Assembly (NCBI GenBank): GCA_964019135.1 | Contig: OZ025248.1 | Span: 13,647,574 to 13,711,573, forward strand | Length of the DNA: 64,000 nt | Reading direction: 5' to 3' | Origin: Arenicola marina | Lineage: Eukaryota; Annelida; Polychaeta; Arenicolidae | In this document: piece after piece, positions 13,201-28,200 of the stretch | How positions within the stretch are numbered: position 1 is the first letter of the stretch | How the letters are laid out: each line of letters starts with the position of its first letter | The notes under the pieces: model-generated | The model's database searches: none | What the model was told of the DNA's origin: nothing | Seen by the model: the letters and a program-made list of their open reading frames with translations, nothing else | Program-made: the position numbers and the translations under genes

Positions 13201-16200
13201 TCGGCTCTCAGGCGACAAACCCATTGGCCGCCACACTGACCCGCGGGATTATCTATCAATATTTGTCGGTTTTTTCTGTGACGGTTTCTTGAAAACCAAT
13301 CAGGCGATTTTCCATCCTTTTCACAAAAGTGTACATGTGTTCAAGGCGATAATGCAAACTTGAAGGCTTTACCTACGTTCCATTCTATCCATCAATAAAC
13401 AGTCTAGACATCTCTAGTTATTGATCAAGAGTATTCCCGACCACGGAAGCCAAAACATCTCTCAATCCCGGGTTTGTTTGTTATTGGGGGCGTCAATGCA
13501 CTTTTTGTTCTTATTCTCATTCGTTTTCAATTACGTGAATGGGTTTTTGCTTGTTTCCAGGTGGAGCCTTACAGTATAGCCGCCAATGACGGACGCATCA
13601 GGGAAGGCGACCAGATACTGCAGGTAAGAAATACCAAATCCCTCAGCCACTTGACACTCAAACTTTACGGTACAGGTCAATTTATAAGTGCCATATATTG
13701 CCCTTCTGTATGTGTGGGCCCTGATTTCCGAGGCATATTTCTATGTATGGTCAGTCAGGCGTTCTGTTGAGAAGACATTGGAGCGTTCTGTTGGTCGATA
13801 GTCAGGCGTTCTGTTGGGGCGACAGTCCGGCGTTCGGTTGGGACGACAATCAGGCGTTCGGTTGGGACGACAATCAGGCGTTCTGTTGGGACGACAGCCC
13901 GGCGTTCTGTTGGGACGACAGCCCGGCGTTCTGTTACGGCGGCGTTTGGAAGTGGCCAGAGGTGGCGATGCTGTATAGTCCAAGACGACATCACAGAGCT
14001 CTGCTGCTATGGCTGTGTTTACTCATATGTCACCGGGATACCCCCCCTCCCTCCGTCCCTCCCCCAGACCCACGCGGTTGGTTGGCCCTGGGGACTTGTG
14101 AAGTGCCCCTACAGTCATGGGGGCGCCCCCTATCATGGAAAGCCTAATGGGTCCCGGGGTGCTGTTGCCACGCTGTAGGTCCCTGCCACCAATACCACTC
14201 GATGACAGATTACAAGTTTAACTTCACCAATTACATTTAACCTGCGGCTGTTTGAGCCGGGAAAAAAACTACCCTGCCCTGCCGTCTTGTTTTGTGCCTG
14301 GCGAAGGCGCACGCGTGACGCTGGGAAAAGAAACATTGACGTCCCCTTCACAGCGATGTGACGTGTTTCCGGTGACATGACGGCGGGAAGAATGAGGTGT
14401 TTGTGGCCAGGCCCCGGGTGAGGGTGGGAGCGCGGTCTGTAGCTGCTCTGGGTGACGCTGCTGCGTGGGTGTCTGCAGGCGGGGTGGGTAGGGGTTGGGG
14501 GGGGGGGTCTTCAAGAGCGGTGAGTAAACTTGCCTGTGCAGACGTGGGGACCCCCGGGATGGTCATGTATGTCGTTCATCTCGCGGCCTATTGTACTGGT
14601 AACACGGTCTCGTGTGGCCCTCTGGCTGAGGGGAGAAGGCGATAATCGGGGTCGGTGAACGCTCGGTGACAACCACGATTTATTTCTGCATCATACCAAA
14701 AACTCTCTTGGCGTTCTCATTGATGGAAATTAATATCAACTCATTGCTGGAAATTAATATCAACGGATGCTTATCTGTAAGTTGTAAGACCGACGAAGCC
14801 TTGGCGACTAACCGTAAAGCTGGTTTAACTTTGCGATTTATATTTTTGTGCCTTATATGCCGGAGTGTCATGCCCCCAGGCCCCGCTACCCGGCCGACCG
14901 CTAGTCTGGTTGGTTGGTTATTCACGACGCTTCAACCACTTTTGGTCATATCGCGACAATGGGAGAAGGAAGGAGAGTGGAGCCATGTCCCCGGGGGTAA
15001 GCCCCTGCTCTTTGCGAAGAAAGACTGGGAACTTTATCCTGGGACCACACAGACATGGCCACAGCGGGCGCGAACCATCGATCCACGTGCCGTTAGGCTC
15101 TCAGGTGACCAGAGCACTCAATGCGAGCGCTATAGCCCACTGAGCTATCGCGCCGGCCCCCCGTTAGTCTGGCCCTACCTTACAAAAATGACAGGTATGC
15201 CATGAGGGATAGCTGGGCAATCATGCACATGTCTTTCATGGGAAGAAAAAGATAGGGTGCACGAGAAAGAAGAGCATCGTTCGTTTAACGAACACTGCTG
15301 GCAATAACAATCCGGGCTTAATAAACAAAACTTCGCCGGGGGTGAGACATGTTCCGCGCGCTGTTCTGCTCGTCGTGAGTGGTGGGGTGCAGCCATGTTG
15401 GGTGTGGAGGGTGGGGGTGGGGGTGGGGGCGGGGGTGCGTTATGACTCTGCCCCACGCCAGCCCCCGGGGTGCCGGCCCGACCCGATGGGGTGACGATGG
15501 CAGGTGCTGATGAGAACACGGCGCGCTGTGTGCTCGGCATGTCAACCCAGACCTCCAGGGAAGAATGTTTTGGGATAATGGTGGGTTGGGTTAAAGGTAG
15601 GGGGTTGGACGTGTGGCGAAAGGTGGGTGGTTTAAGGGGGGTGCGCAGGGCTTCTTAATGAGGAATGCATCTCGTGGTAGAGGCTGAGCATAGAGGACGC
15701 CAGGCGGGTTGAGGCGGTCGGCGGTCCATCCCTCATTGTCTCCTCGTTTACCTTGATAATGCAACAGTACCTACACGATTAATGCGTTACCGGGGAAACC
15801 GGTGGCGCGGGATAAGGTCCTTATCCGCGCGGCGGGGTGGCCACGTGACAAACGTGTTGAAGGCAGGGCGGTTCCGATACTTGTGAGGTGACCAACAGGT
15901 TGAAAGTACCGTTAAACGCCGATAAAATCAGAGTCTGCCTGGTAGAGGGCTGGTGAACGGTGAACGAGCCATGGGCCGGGGCCGCGTCCCTTAATGTGTT
16001 TTCCAGTAGCGTCCATTCGCCGTGTTCGGCATTCAGGACAGCGCAGGAAGTGGGACGGTCTTTGTCGCCCTCTATCGGCCTTTGTCGCCCTCTACCGGCC
16101 TTTGCCTACCGGTAACGGTAGGGCCATCGGAGGGATCAGCCCACCAGCTGTGTCGACAGTGGCTGTGGGTCTGGTCCCCGTCCCTCACCCCCCCCCCCCC

Positions 16201-19200
16201 CCCACCGCACCCTTCTCTATCGCTCTCTCTCTCTCTGCCACCCGACCCCGCCCATCACTGCCCCCTCCTAACTGTTGTCTCTGGTCCATCCTAACCCGTC
16301 GATAACCCCCCTCTCTCGCCCTCCCTCTGCCAATCCATCCGTCCATCATCCCCCCCCCCAACACACACACACCCGGCCGTCACCTCACCCCCCCCCCCCC
16401 ACCCTACCTCCTATCTGTCGTCCCTGCGCCAGCCCACCCGGCCGTCACCCGCCCCACCACCTATTCTCTCTCTCTGGCCCTGTGTCACCCCACCCCGGCC
16501 ACACACTCCCACATCCGTCAAGACATTTTGTGGCGGTTCTTCGGGGAGCGATCGGCCTTATCAGCACCGGACCAGGAGACATCGGCGACAAGCGAGTGGC
16601 AGGGAGGCACCTTCCTGCAAAGGCCACGTCCTTCCTCCATGGGGGTGGTGCGGGTCGAGGTATGGCCCCTATGCAGTGGACAGGTCCCAGGGTGGAGGAG
16701 TCCGTTAGGGTTAGGATTATTAGGAGGGTCAGCAGACGGGGCTGGAGCACCCGGGGGTGAGGGATTGGGAGGGGGGAAGGGGGAGGGGGTCACCGGGGGA
16801 GATGATGCGGGAGGGGGGGGGGGGCGGGGGGCTGATGGGATGAGGTGTAGGGCGCCATGGGGCTGGAAGGGATGAGGGGTGGCATCAGCTGAGGATTAAG
16901 GGGTTGCTGTGGGCATAGGAGACGCGGGGAGTAGGACTGAGTGAGTGAGGGTGGGCAGGGGTAGGGTGGGGTAGGGCTTGCATTCACCATCAGATCCGCT
17001 AGGTGAGAGCTGGGGACACCCGCCTTCCTGGTTGACCTTTCAGACCTCGTCTATTATTGATGGGGTTGGATCTCCCAGTAGTATTTTTAAGACGATACCA
17101 ACTCGATACCGTTGCTTCACCCAGTGATGGATGGTGGTCCTGTTGCTTTACTATATTTATTAACTTTTTCTTCTCGCGATAACCCACATAGAACCATTAC
17201 AGCGTGTGGTATGGCCACAATCAACACCCCGTTAGGGACCACGGTTAATGTGTGAACATTGATAATGTGCCTTGTGGCACACCAGACCAGTGATAAACAT
17301 TATAGTGACACGGGCACTCTTGGACGCTGGGCCTCAAAGCTCCACTTGTGTCCATCCGTGTCTGTCCCCTTCCCGTTGTCCTCTCCAGTCTCCTCATCCC
17401 CCTCGTGGCATCCCCCTCGCCGCAGCGCCGCCTGGCGTTATCAACCGCAACCACATACAGCGGCGGTGGCAGCAAATCAGTGGAGAGCGCTTTGTTGGCT
17501 GGTTCCACGACCTCGTGGAGAGTGATTTAGCGGACTGACCGAAGCCGTATTGCGATCTCTGTACATCTTGGTGCGTTGGGGGTGGGGTACGGTCAGCAGC
17601 CAAGGTCAGGGTGCCGGGCGGCGCCGGGGGTGGGGGGGGGGGGGAGTGGTGAAGCGAGGGGAGGAGTGGGAAGGGGGTTGGCGATTGGAGTTTTGCCTTC
17701 ATAGGGCTTCAATGAGGGCGAAAATAGGCGTTGTAAGGTTAGAGTGGGTTTGTTAGGTGCGAACCGGCGATGTAAGCAGGGAACGAGTGTAATGATCGCT
17801 TTATAGCAATCGACACAGGTCCTCGCCATGTGAGAGATTAAAATCATTAAAGTCGCCGGAAAAACGTTAAACATACTGGCCAAACAATCGATATTAACCG
17901 TATAATGCAGTGTTTTTTTCTTCCCCTGGAAGTGTCTCACAATGAGCTTGATGTCGGTGGCCAGTTTATACCGCAACCCTTGAAGGCGTTGAATTTGTCC
18001 CAGGCAAACAGAAGCCTGGCGTGTATGACACTGAAGCCGCTGCCCTTTCATTTCCCTTCCTAACACGACCGCCACAAGCAATGAGTCCATACACAACATA
18101 TCCCTTCTCCAGCTCCTTGCCTTCTACGGTAAATTTTCTCCCACCCCGCTTCTTTGGATCAGTCGATCCTCATGTGCCTACCTACACAGACCTCCATGTA
18201 GTCCGTCACGCCTTCATCATGACCTGTTCGACCTTCAACAACGATGACGGCATCCTGCGTTCCTGGTTGGTGGCAATTCGACACCTATTTCTGACCACCC
18301 GTCTAAAATCCCCAATTGCTCTGACCTTTTACCCTGTCATCCTCTACCCTTCGCCATGGACAACATCCCCACCCCCTTTGCTACCGACGCTGAAGAAGAA
18401 TTGCTGGAAACATGACCTCCATGCTGGGGGCCTCATGGCGTGGTGGGGTTTGTGAAGACTCTGCAGGAGTGACGCGCTGTCAATGATAGACCAACCACCA
18501 TGATACCCAGCCCCACACCATGGCCAGGACCGGTAGTGCCCCCCCCCCCGCCGATCCCCCCCCCACACACTTGCACCATGGCAAGGGTCGGTAGTGACCC
18601 CCCCCCCCACACACCATGGCGAGGACCGGTAGTGCACCCCCCCCCCAACCTCACACACCATGGTGAGGACCGGTAGTGTCCACGTTCTACCCCCCCCCCC
18701 CCCCCAACCACACACACCATGGCGAGGGCCCGTGGTGCCCCTACCTCCACCCCACATCATGAAGAGAGTTTTGCATGGTAGTGCCCACCCGCCCACCCTC
18801 CCCTCGACACCACCTCTCCGCGGAATACCCGGCCTTGGCCTGTTCACCCCGCTGGGGACACAGCCACCCTCCGCCATCACTCTCCCCAGTCGTCAGGTCC
18901 GTGGTCGGCGAACACGTTATAGGTCACTCCTTCCGCCCTCTCCCGGCACTGTGACCGATATCCCCTCTCTCGTGGGCTTCCCCCGCCACGGCAGATATCT
19001 CCTCACCTGCCCCCCTCCCCCACTCCTCCACCCCTCCCCGCGCTGTGGCGACCGCTCGCTCCACTCCTGACCTCCACCGCACTGTAACTCGCCGGTAATT
19101 CCTGTCCCGTCCATTCTCACCTTGCCCCATTTGTCACATCTTCTTTTTCTGTGTTGCCCCCCCCCCACCCCCTCCGTCCCCGCCTCCCTGGGCCCGCCGC

Positions 19201-22200
19201 CTCATCCCGTGGTCGTGCTGTTCATCCCCGCGTGGCAAGTCCTCGCGGCGACCGTTTCCGTAGACCGAAGCCCTGACGTGTCCACTGTTCAGTGCCCCTA
19301 CCACATTCACTATCACCTGCCCACCCTACTCACAGCACACTGTCACTCCCGATCACGTTCTGTCCACGCATCCCTCTCCTCCTCCAACCGCCATTATCAC
19401 ACCCTCCCTGCCCGCCTCACCCCTCGATTCCATCACACCCCTCCAGGCCGACCTCACCCCTCCATGCCGACCTCACCCCTCCATGCCCGCCTCACCCCTC
19501 CGTTTCCATCACACCCTCCCTGCCCCCCCCCCCCTCCTTTCCAATCACCCCCCCTTTTCTGCCCGCCTCACCCCTCCATTCCCATGACACCCCTTTCTGC
19601 TCTGCTCACCCCTCCCTGCCCATCTCAACCCCTCCCTGCCCTCTCATCCTTCTCTGCCCACTCCCGCCCCCCCCCCCATTGCCCTGGATGCCACCTTTTT
19701 CCTGACCATACCCTATGTATGCCATTCTAGCTAGCCTCTGTGTGCAGCTCGACTTAACTGCCCGCATTGCAGGGGGAAACATATGTGACAGGTGGTAATC
19801 TATAGGGAAATGACGCGGACAATTTCCTGGCAGGCTGTTCGCGGGGAGGGGAGAGCGAACCGAGATCGACCAAAAGAGAGAGGGAGAGAGTGAAAGAGAG
19901 AGAGGGAGAGAGTGGAAGAGAGAGAGGGAGAGACGGGGGGAGGCAAGGTTAACATATACAGAAGCGAGGTTAAAGAAACACTGCCATCCCGTGAGATATG
20001 TAGATGGACAGTCCAGATAGAGTGGAAGAGAGAGGAAGGTAGAGAGAGAGGGGAGAGGGATAGACCGAGACAGGCAGTGAAGAACAGAGAAAGGCAGGGA
20101 GAGAGGAAGAATAAACGAGAGAGACAAACAAGAATGGTGAAAAGAGCCAGCCTGAAGAGACTTTTCTGTCTCCATTCGCCAGGGGCCGCTACTGCTGTCG
20201 GAAACATCCGGCTCCCCCTCCCCCCCCCCCCCCGGCCCCGTCCTCCGCCCGTTCGTGTCCAGCTTTCTCGGTTCTGGCCTCCCTTGATTAGATCCACGGT
20301 CAGAGTCGTCCAGTTTTCCATTTGCTCGTTATATTGGGGATGGACATCCCTGAGGAAGGGGCCCAATATTAGCTCCAGCCCTGCCACGGGTGTCGCTTTA
20401 TATATGCCATCGTGCCACTGACGTCGCGGCCTGTCGGGCCATTGATCACGGTAAACCTGTTATTAGGCCGGTTAATGTGATCTATAGGGCGCTAGATCTC
20501 CTTCTAAGCCACCCGCGCCAATTTTGGTGAATTATTCAGGGAGGCAGTTTTTATGCACTTGTTGCTTATTGGGCTTATTACGTTAAATTAATAGTGCCGA
20601 GTTATTGAGTGAACAGAGTGGCCCTCTGGCTTTTTAATTTGATTTTTGTATCGCGATGTCGTCTAAAGTCCCGTTGAGCGTCAATACTTTCATGGAATGT
20701 TTGTTTGTAATGGCCAGCTGGGTCATGATCTTGATATGTGAAGTGTGCGAAAAAGGGTATTAAACCGGTAATTTGGAATAGTAATCGCGAGAATTTGTAT
20801 AACTAATCCCAGATCCGGTAAGCTGGATACTGCCGATTGCGTTGCCCCTGTCAATGCGAGCGCCTTACCACTTGGGATGAAAGACTAAATTGGAGCATTA
20901 AGCAACCTTTGTGGTGACATGAGGTGATCCAGGGAACCGTTACCATCGCTACGCCACCGCCCTCTGAGTGGGGCCAAGATCGCGGCGGACGACGGAGTCC
21001 TCTCCGGCTCGCGTCCCGATGACGTGTCCGTGACGTCATTGACGTCCTTGGTACGCCCAGCAACAGGTCTCGGTCTTCGGGGTCCCCTTCCGCTTGTTCG
21101 TTTCCATGACCACCCAGTCTGTCTTGGTCTCCCGCCTCATTACCGTCTGCCGTCACCCCTAACCATCGATTGATACCCCCACCTCTATGGGATTTACTCA
21201 CATCGGGCCGTGTAAAACAGATGAGAGATGTGGATTGTTGAAGGGGGTGGCGTTTTATGGGCCTGACCGCCGACGCCGTTCATAGATATGGTCATGCTCT
21301 CTGCCTGGCGCTGTGGGCAGACCAGGAAACGAACCACGGTCCTTAGGTATACTATATATGGTCCTGTGGCGTGGCTCGCCGCTGTATACCTTCTGTGGAA
21401 GGACGCCATGAGGTTCTGATGGGGGTAGGGAAGGGGGGGACGCAGTGGGGGACCCAAGGGACGCGAGGCATCGAAGTGGGGGGGGGGGGGGTACGTCGTT
21501 CTGCCGACAGTTACAACTGGCGATGGGGACAATCCATTTCCCTCCTGCGGTGGGGAAGACTTGTCGCCAGCCAGGCCAGTCCGCCTGTGGGCTCGCCTCC
21601 TCCTCCCTCGCCTGCTTGCAGTCCTCTACCGCGGCTGTAGCGCCCCACCCCCTCGGGCGGCCACGCTGTGCCACGCGGCACCACGCCTGGGTAGTGCCTG
21701 AGCCCCGATCCTGAATAGCCCTGTCTAATTATAAGAAGCCCCTGTCTTCGCCGCCCGGTCTTCCGCTGAACGCTGTGCCATGTGGCAGTTGCCATCGGCT
21801 GACGCTGGCCACTGAAGTGAGGCACTTCTGCAGGAGACAGCAGGCTTGGCACCAGCCTTACTGACAAGGACATGCGGGGAGCCAGCCGTTTGCACCGCCT
21901 GCCTCCTCTCCGCGGCGGAGGAGGAGGAGGAGGAGGAGGAGGATTGGAACTCACTCACCGCACTGTTGACATGAGTTGAAATAGACATGAGTTGTCCACT
22001 CGCTGCCTTATATGGTCATAACACAGACGCCGCACCACACCTGGAAAGGGAAAATTGATACTTTTAATGGCCGTTTGGTGATTACTCCTGATGACCTCCT
22101 CAAGGACGGGACGATTACCTTGCACTCTGATGAGGTAGATGGCATGAGTTCGTCATAACTTGTTTTTTCTTTATAAGGATATGACTTGTGTAAGTGAATC

Positions 22201-25200
22201 TTCCGCCCATCCCCCTGCCGCCACGCCAGCTGCCGTGCAATTACCGCCTCCAGGCAACAGTTTGTGATACAATTAACCTGTTCATGTCCCAGATAGTTTT
22301 ACCTTATCTTTTGATTGCTCGACGAGGAAATTGATTAATGTCAATGACATCATTTCACTTCGGGTCATCCACGCGCACACGGGCAACTGCCAGGTGCATA
22401 TTATACCGCAATGACAGTGCCCTGTCATGGCGATACCCTGTCAAGAGTGTATATCATCACAGACGGGAGGCAGGAACGACTTCACGAAAACTACAGTCGA
22501 CGGTAGTTGTAACTGAAAGTGTTCGCGCGCAGGATGTGTTCTGAGAGTCCGAGAGACGCAATGTCGCTGGTTACTGTCTTCTGACTGTCAGATCCTCAGC
22601 ATTCTCGTAACGAATCCGGGTGGCATTCTGCACTTATTATTATATTATATGTATTTTTTTGTACGTGATGTATGGTGTTATGTTTCATTCATGTTTATTA
22701 CTTGTTTACTTGCAGATCAATAATGCAGATGTCCACAATAGAGATCAAGCCATCCAGTTGTTCTCCGAGAACCGATCCGACATCTCACTGTTGTTGGCGA
22801 GGCCACAGATGGTGCAGGTAACCAAACCTTCTTCTTCTTAGAAACCCCTATTCGTAAATATTACGTACGACCGACAACCTCTGTGTAATCTATAGTCTCT
22901 ATATACTATATTTAATGAAAGAGATCCAGGTTTGAGTGCGTCTTATAGAATGTGTTCGATAAAAAGAAAAACTTCACTTGCTCTACGCCTGTGTCTGCGA
23001 TGATTTTATGGGTGTGATTGCAGTGCCAAGCTCTTCCTTAATCTGTATAGTCTGTATGTACTCACGGGGGCAGAACCGAGACACTGTATGTAACCTAAAG
23101 AATATTCGCTCGAGTATCCACTTTCGTGGCAGCAATGGCTTGACAATCTCGCCCGGTTTGTACACGTGGCGTACATACGTCAGTGAATGCGGGAAGTGGG
23201 CAGTCTGTGTCCTGGAGGTTGGTTCTGGCCCTTCTTTAATAATGTATCCAGCAGATGTCGAGGTGCTAGGGCTGGCTGGCACCATAGAGTCTACCGATCT
23301 TGCCAGGTCCCACGTCGGGTATTAGTCAGGTCTGTCCCTTGCCACTCTCTCTGTTATGGCATCTCACTGCACTCTGTGCCGCACACCGCGCATACACAGA
23401 GATTCCATTGGACTGTTTTGCGTATATATTTCCCGTTTGTAAAGGTTTTTTTTTCTGTCTTCCTCTATTTGGCATATTGTTCTTGTCATCTTACGTCTTA
23501 TCCTCCCATATGTCAGTGTCACTACTTCCACCCTCACCCCCCCCCCCCCCCACCCCCTTTGTCCCTGTGACCGGTGCGTCGCTTTCCCCTTGTCTGGATC
23601 TATTGTCCTTCATCATACCGAAATAATGACCCAGAGGTTGGGCGACAGCTGTTTGCTGCCACCCGATAGCGGAATGTATTTTTCGCCCCCCCCCCCCCGC
23701 CACCCTCACACACACTACTCTACCACGATCTGGGAAGATCTACAGTGGATTCCACTGTCGCCGTTTCCCCAGAATATACGCCTCCTGAAGCCACATGCGA
23801 CAAAAGCAAAAAGGAGGAGACGAGCAAGAAAAAAGTCCGTCTCTACGCACACTTTGGCGGGCGAACCGTTTGGCGGCAGTAGCAGCAGATGCTATCAGGC
23901 CGGACGTAATCCTACGCCGAGTAAAATAGCGCCGCCATTATTTTCATAAACCCAACACTGACTGGGGGTTTATGGGTACAATATCTCACCGCCAGGCTAT
24001 TCGCGACCCGCGGCACCGTCGATATTTGACAAGACACTGGGGTAGTGCTCAGTGCTTGAGGAACTCAATTTACTCTTCCCCCGCGACCGCCCACGTTGCC
24101 AGACAACCAGTGCCCTCCATACCAAGCGTGGAAGTTTTGCAGATTTTTCGCGATTCGTGACGGCGCGGACATTCGTTTACGAGTCAATTCAATTGGGTTG
24201 TTCCCGACAGTGGTATGATTTACTTTTACTGTGTTGTTGTCAGCCTATATAACTGTCCACACGCGTGGTGGGTGAAATGGGCCGCGTGCTGAGAGGCTGG
24301 GGTAGGATGTCCCGCACCGTGAAGGACGCGGAAGATACCCGCCCGGCCGTCTGTTGGGAATCAACTGGGCTTGATGAACTTAATAATGCAGCACGGTTTA
24401 TGGACCGACAACGGCGCTGTCTGCCTGGTGACTGCGTGTGCTGTATGGGGACTAAAGGGACCCACAGCCCTCCATGCCGGAACACATGGCAAAAAGAATA
24501 GAAAAAGAATACACCGTAAACATCGGGATAAGTGAAGGGCGGTTAATGTATCCTAAAGGTCACGTGACAACGAAGAAGGGTCTCGGCTCCCGTCATACAC
24601 GCGCGTTGGTCGCGTACCCCGACGTCGTACTATTTACCTACTGGCAGCAAGTCTAGCTTCTTTACCCTGGTTTAGTGCTGGCCCAGTGTGGCCTCCATGT
24701 ACCGAAAATGGCTCAAGACGCCATAAAACATCATTTCACTTGTATCTACCGCTGAGCCCGTAATACAGTTGCGGTTGTCAAGGACATGCAGAGACCCAGC
24801 CGTCAGCATCTCCTGCGCCCGCGGAGGAGGAATACCACCTCACTGGGGGTTGTGGGCAGGAGAGTTTTTTCGTGTGGTGGAGGCCAGAGCAAATGCCACA
24901 TTAACTAAATGTTTTTATTTTTGGAAAAGTCGGCATTTGGTGGGGTGTTACTGTAGATAAATCATTAACAGGGACCAGTTAAGGAAATGCCACGCACTGG
25001 CTAGGAAACTTTCGGAATAATTAAATGGGATTGGATGGAACATGCCCCAGAGTCAAGTGTCAGGCCGCCAACCCCCAATCTATTTATCAATACGGATGAG
25101 AATCAAATTGATGAAGAAACATGTTGAACATTCTTATGTACTCACCCGGTGCAAATAATTCATTTTTATCAAAGTAAAGAAAATAATAAAAGGCGAGACG

Positions 25201-28200
25201 CAGAGAGGATGAGTTCAGCATTAAGGCTATTCTTGCTATCGGAACTGTTGGCCAAGGAGTACACCCTCAATAATCTCTGCAGGTGGCACAGAAGTAAGGC
25301 ACCAGCCTGACAGGGGGTAAGGGGCGGGGCATGGGTGGGTGGGGGTGTGGGGTGAACACGATCCGGCGAGGACGGAAGGCAGGCTGACCGGCTGGTTGGC
25401 TAGCTCGCCGGTGGGGTGAGGGAGGAATGAGGGAGGGCGGGGTCGCCCCGGTGCCGGTGAGCGGCATTATGGTGGATGATAACTTGATTACGTTTAATGG
25501 ACCAATGATCAAAGATCAGTCTTGGTGGGATACTGGAGGAGACACGGGAAGTACGCTTTCGCGTTGCATTGTGGGGAAACAGGATATCGATTTAGGCCCC
25601 TGCCTGGCGGGAAAGCTTCTCTATAGCTAAGAGCAGAGTAGACCCATGGTCTTCTTCAGCATTCGGCATCTCGCTGTGATGTATGGGAGTACTGGGAATA
25701 CGGATGTAGAGGCAGCGGTGGGGGATGGTGGGGAGGTGAGGTTGCGCCGAGAACGCCATAACTTGGGAAGGCACCTTTGAAATATCGCAGACTAATTTGG
25801 GAAGGGCATGCGCTATGGTTGTCATTACCGGTAGCTATCAAAGGAAGAGCCTCTGCGATATGAAAGCTTTTGAGCTTCGTATCAATGTAGAATAAAGGCG
25901 GTAGGCAGGGGTTGGGGTCGATTACGTTACACAAGATGTATGTACGTAGGATTCAACTGGATATATTGCAGAGGCAGGTAACGTCAGTTGCCTGGAGCTA
26001 CTGTTTTGGGGAAAACGTAATCAGAACGCTGGACATATTTTGATCAACGTGAAGTGTTGAGATATGTTGCATAGAGCATTAATTCTCCATCACTACAATC
26101 TACATCACTGTAAACATCCTTGTTCATGAGAACTCAGTGCATGCGGTCATGAGAAATTATCACCGCTGCATGTAAGTATAGCGGTAATGCATATGATGGG
26201 ATTGGAGTGGGCAGTTGTTGAGAGTGATACAGACTGTGGAGGAGTATGGAAGCGGAACGCGGGTGGGGGGGGGGGGGAATGAATGGGGAGTGGGAGGGTG
26301 CGGGTGTTCTACTATACAGCATCCAACACCGGGGTCCATGGGGATTCGGGGTTGTGCTTTCAGCCACCTAACCCAGTGACCTCTCGGAGAAAAGACGATT
26401 ATTATTCCGGAGAAGGCCGCCGTGGCCACCCGAGAAGGGGGATAAACGTGATTAGTCTCTCGCCGGCGCCTCATCTCGTAATGGAGCGGGGTCCTTCTGC
26501 CCTCCCCAGCCGCCGGTTTGGGAGAGTGGGTTGGGGGGGGGGGGGGAGGGGCAGGGGCAGGGGCGGGTACCTGACCCAGCCGGCCGATAGGGCGGGACGG
26601 ATGGGGCAGAAAAGGGGTTTTATTAACGAATCGATAACAGATGTTTTTACCGTGATCAGAGGACAGAGATTCTGTCATCGCGCTCTCATCCGGGGAGAAG
26701 TGGGCGAAAAAAGGGGACAGAGCATGGCGCGAGGGACTCGCAATCATGATCGCCCTTGTAGGGCTACTGGCTGGCTTAGGTTACATGCATGAAACGTCGC
26801 AGACTGCAGGGGCGGGGGCCTAATGGCTTTGAAGGCTACCACAATCAGGGTACCACTGGGTCCGTGGAGGGGGGGCTGCCGTGGGGCGGGGAATCCTGCT
26901 AATGGGGGTTAGCGGCAGGATATCATCGCAAATTGCCCGTGTTCTCCTGCGACAATGGCGACTTCCTGCTTCGTGACCCTTGCGGCGAACAAAAACCGAA
27001 GCGAGGGGAAAAAATGGAGAAAGAAAGAAAGATCAACTGTGACATCGAATGCGCAAAACACAGCCGATCACGCACCATTGCCCCCCCGACACAGGCTGAG
27101 TGGTCGATCACAAACACATTGGCTTCCGAATATGACTGTCGCGTGTGTGTGTGTGCGGGGGGAGCGGAGGAAGGGGTGGGGGGTGGTTAAGCTTAGATCT
27201 AGGCTTTGCATTGTAGCGTGTCGTCTTTAGGATACGTTTACCCACCATCGCCAGATGTAACCGTGGTAACGCTAGGCCCGGCGGGTGGCCTGTGATGCCC
27301 TTTCGGGTGATATACCCTGACGAATAAGAAGACGATGAGATCGTTGGGGACGATCATGTAGCATATCAGTGGCCATTATTAGCAAAGAGAGCAAGCTGGA
27401 TATTGCAATAGGCTTTTATATGTAAATCCCAAGCTATTGTTTACTATCATGACTATCGTGTGAGTGATAGCCTTGGTATCTGACAAGGGAAGTCTGGCTC
27501 GTCTCTCCTGCTTCCTGTCTGCTGCCAGCCGGACTGACTGACAGATATGTGGTTGCTGTGGTTTCTAAGGGGCCGGGGAGGTCTGATTTGAAGCAAAAAA
27601 CACAGGGGAAGGGCTCGTCAAATACAAGTCAAATTTCTCCATGTTAACAAGTCCGATGACCTTTTCTCGGTTGTCTCTAGTTCCCAGTTTGCAACGCGGT
27701 CGGCTATCAGATCACACGTATATCTCCATTATCGTTCATCGAACCCGCCATAACCCGTGGTCCCATCCCATCAGAGTCATCGCCACCAACCCACCCATCC
27801 CCGTTGATTTCATGGGACTGCCCCCCTTTTCACCCCCCTCCACCAAGCTGAGGATGACTAGATGATGGCTGACAGGGCGAATGGCTACAACAGGCATGGA
27901 ACCTGTCTTCCTCGTCCATGTTACACCCATACATCGTTCTCATCCCCCGTAAAGCTACACCCAACCCCTTACGAACGTTCGACATGACCGAAGGCCAGCC
28001 CATATTCCCCCTCCCCCTCCGCCACACCCCCACCCCGCCCCGTGCGCTCCCCACACAACCCCACACCCCCCCTGACCGCGACAGGTGCCCTTGTTTACCC
28101 GTAACTCCGGCACCCGTATCCTCTGTCCTACCAACCGCTTCCCAAATTGTTTAAGCCTGAAGATCAAAGGGAGCGCTGCTTACCTGTCAGGTCTCACGTT

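Larger units (their letters stand above)
13624..22715 (+). other. PDZRN intron (9.1 kb)
   Basis: Longest intron. It contains the 24-bp array at 13765-13940, a tRNA-derived SINE at 14910-15160, a palindrome at 15810-15826, poly-C repeats at 18505-18780 and 19380-19680, a purine tract at 19865-20150 and a GAG run at 21919-21942. No exon recognised. Confidence 0.8.
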
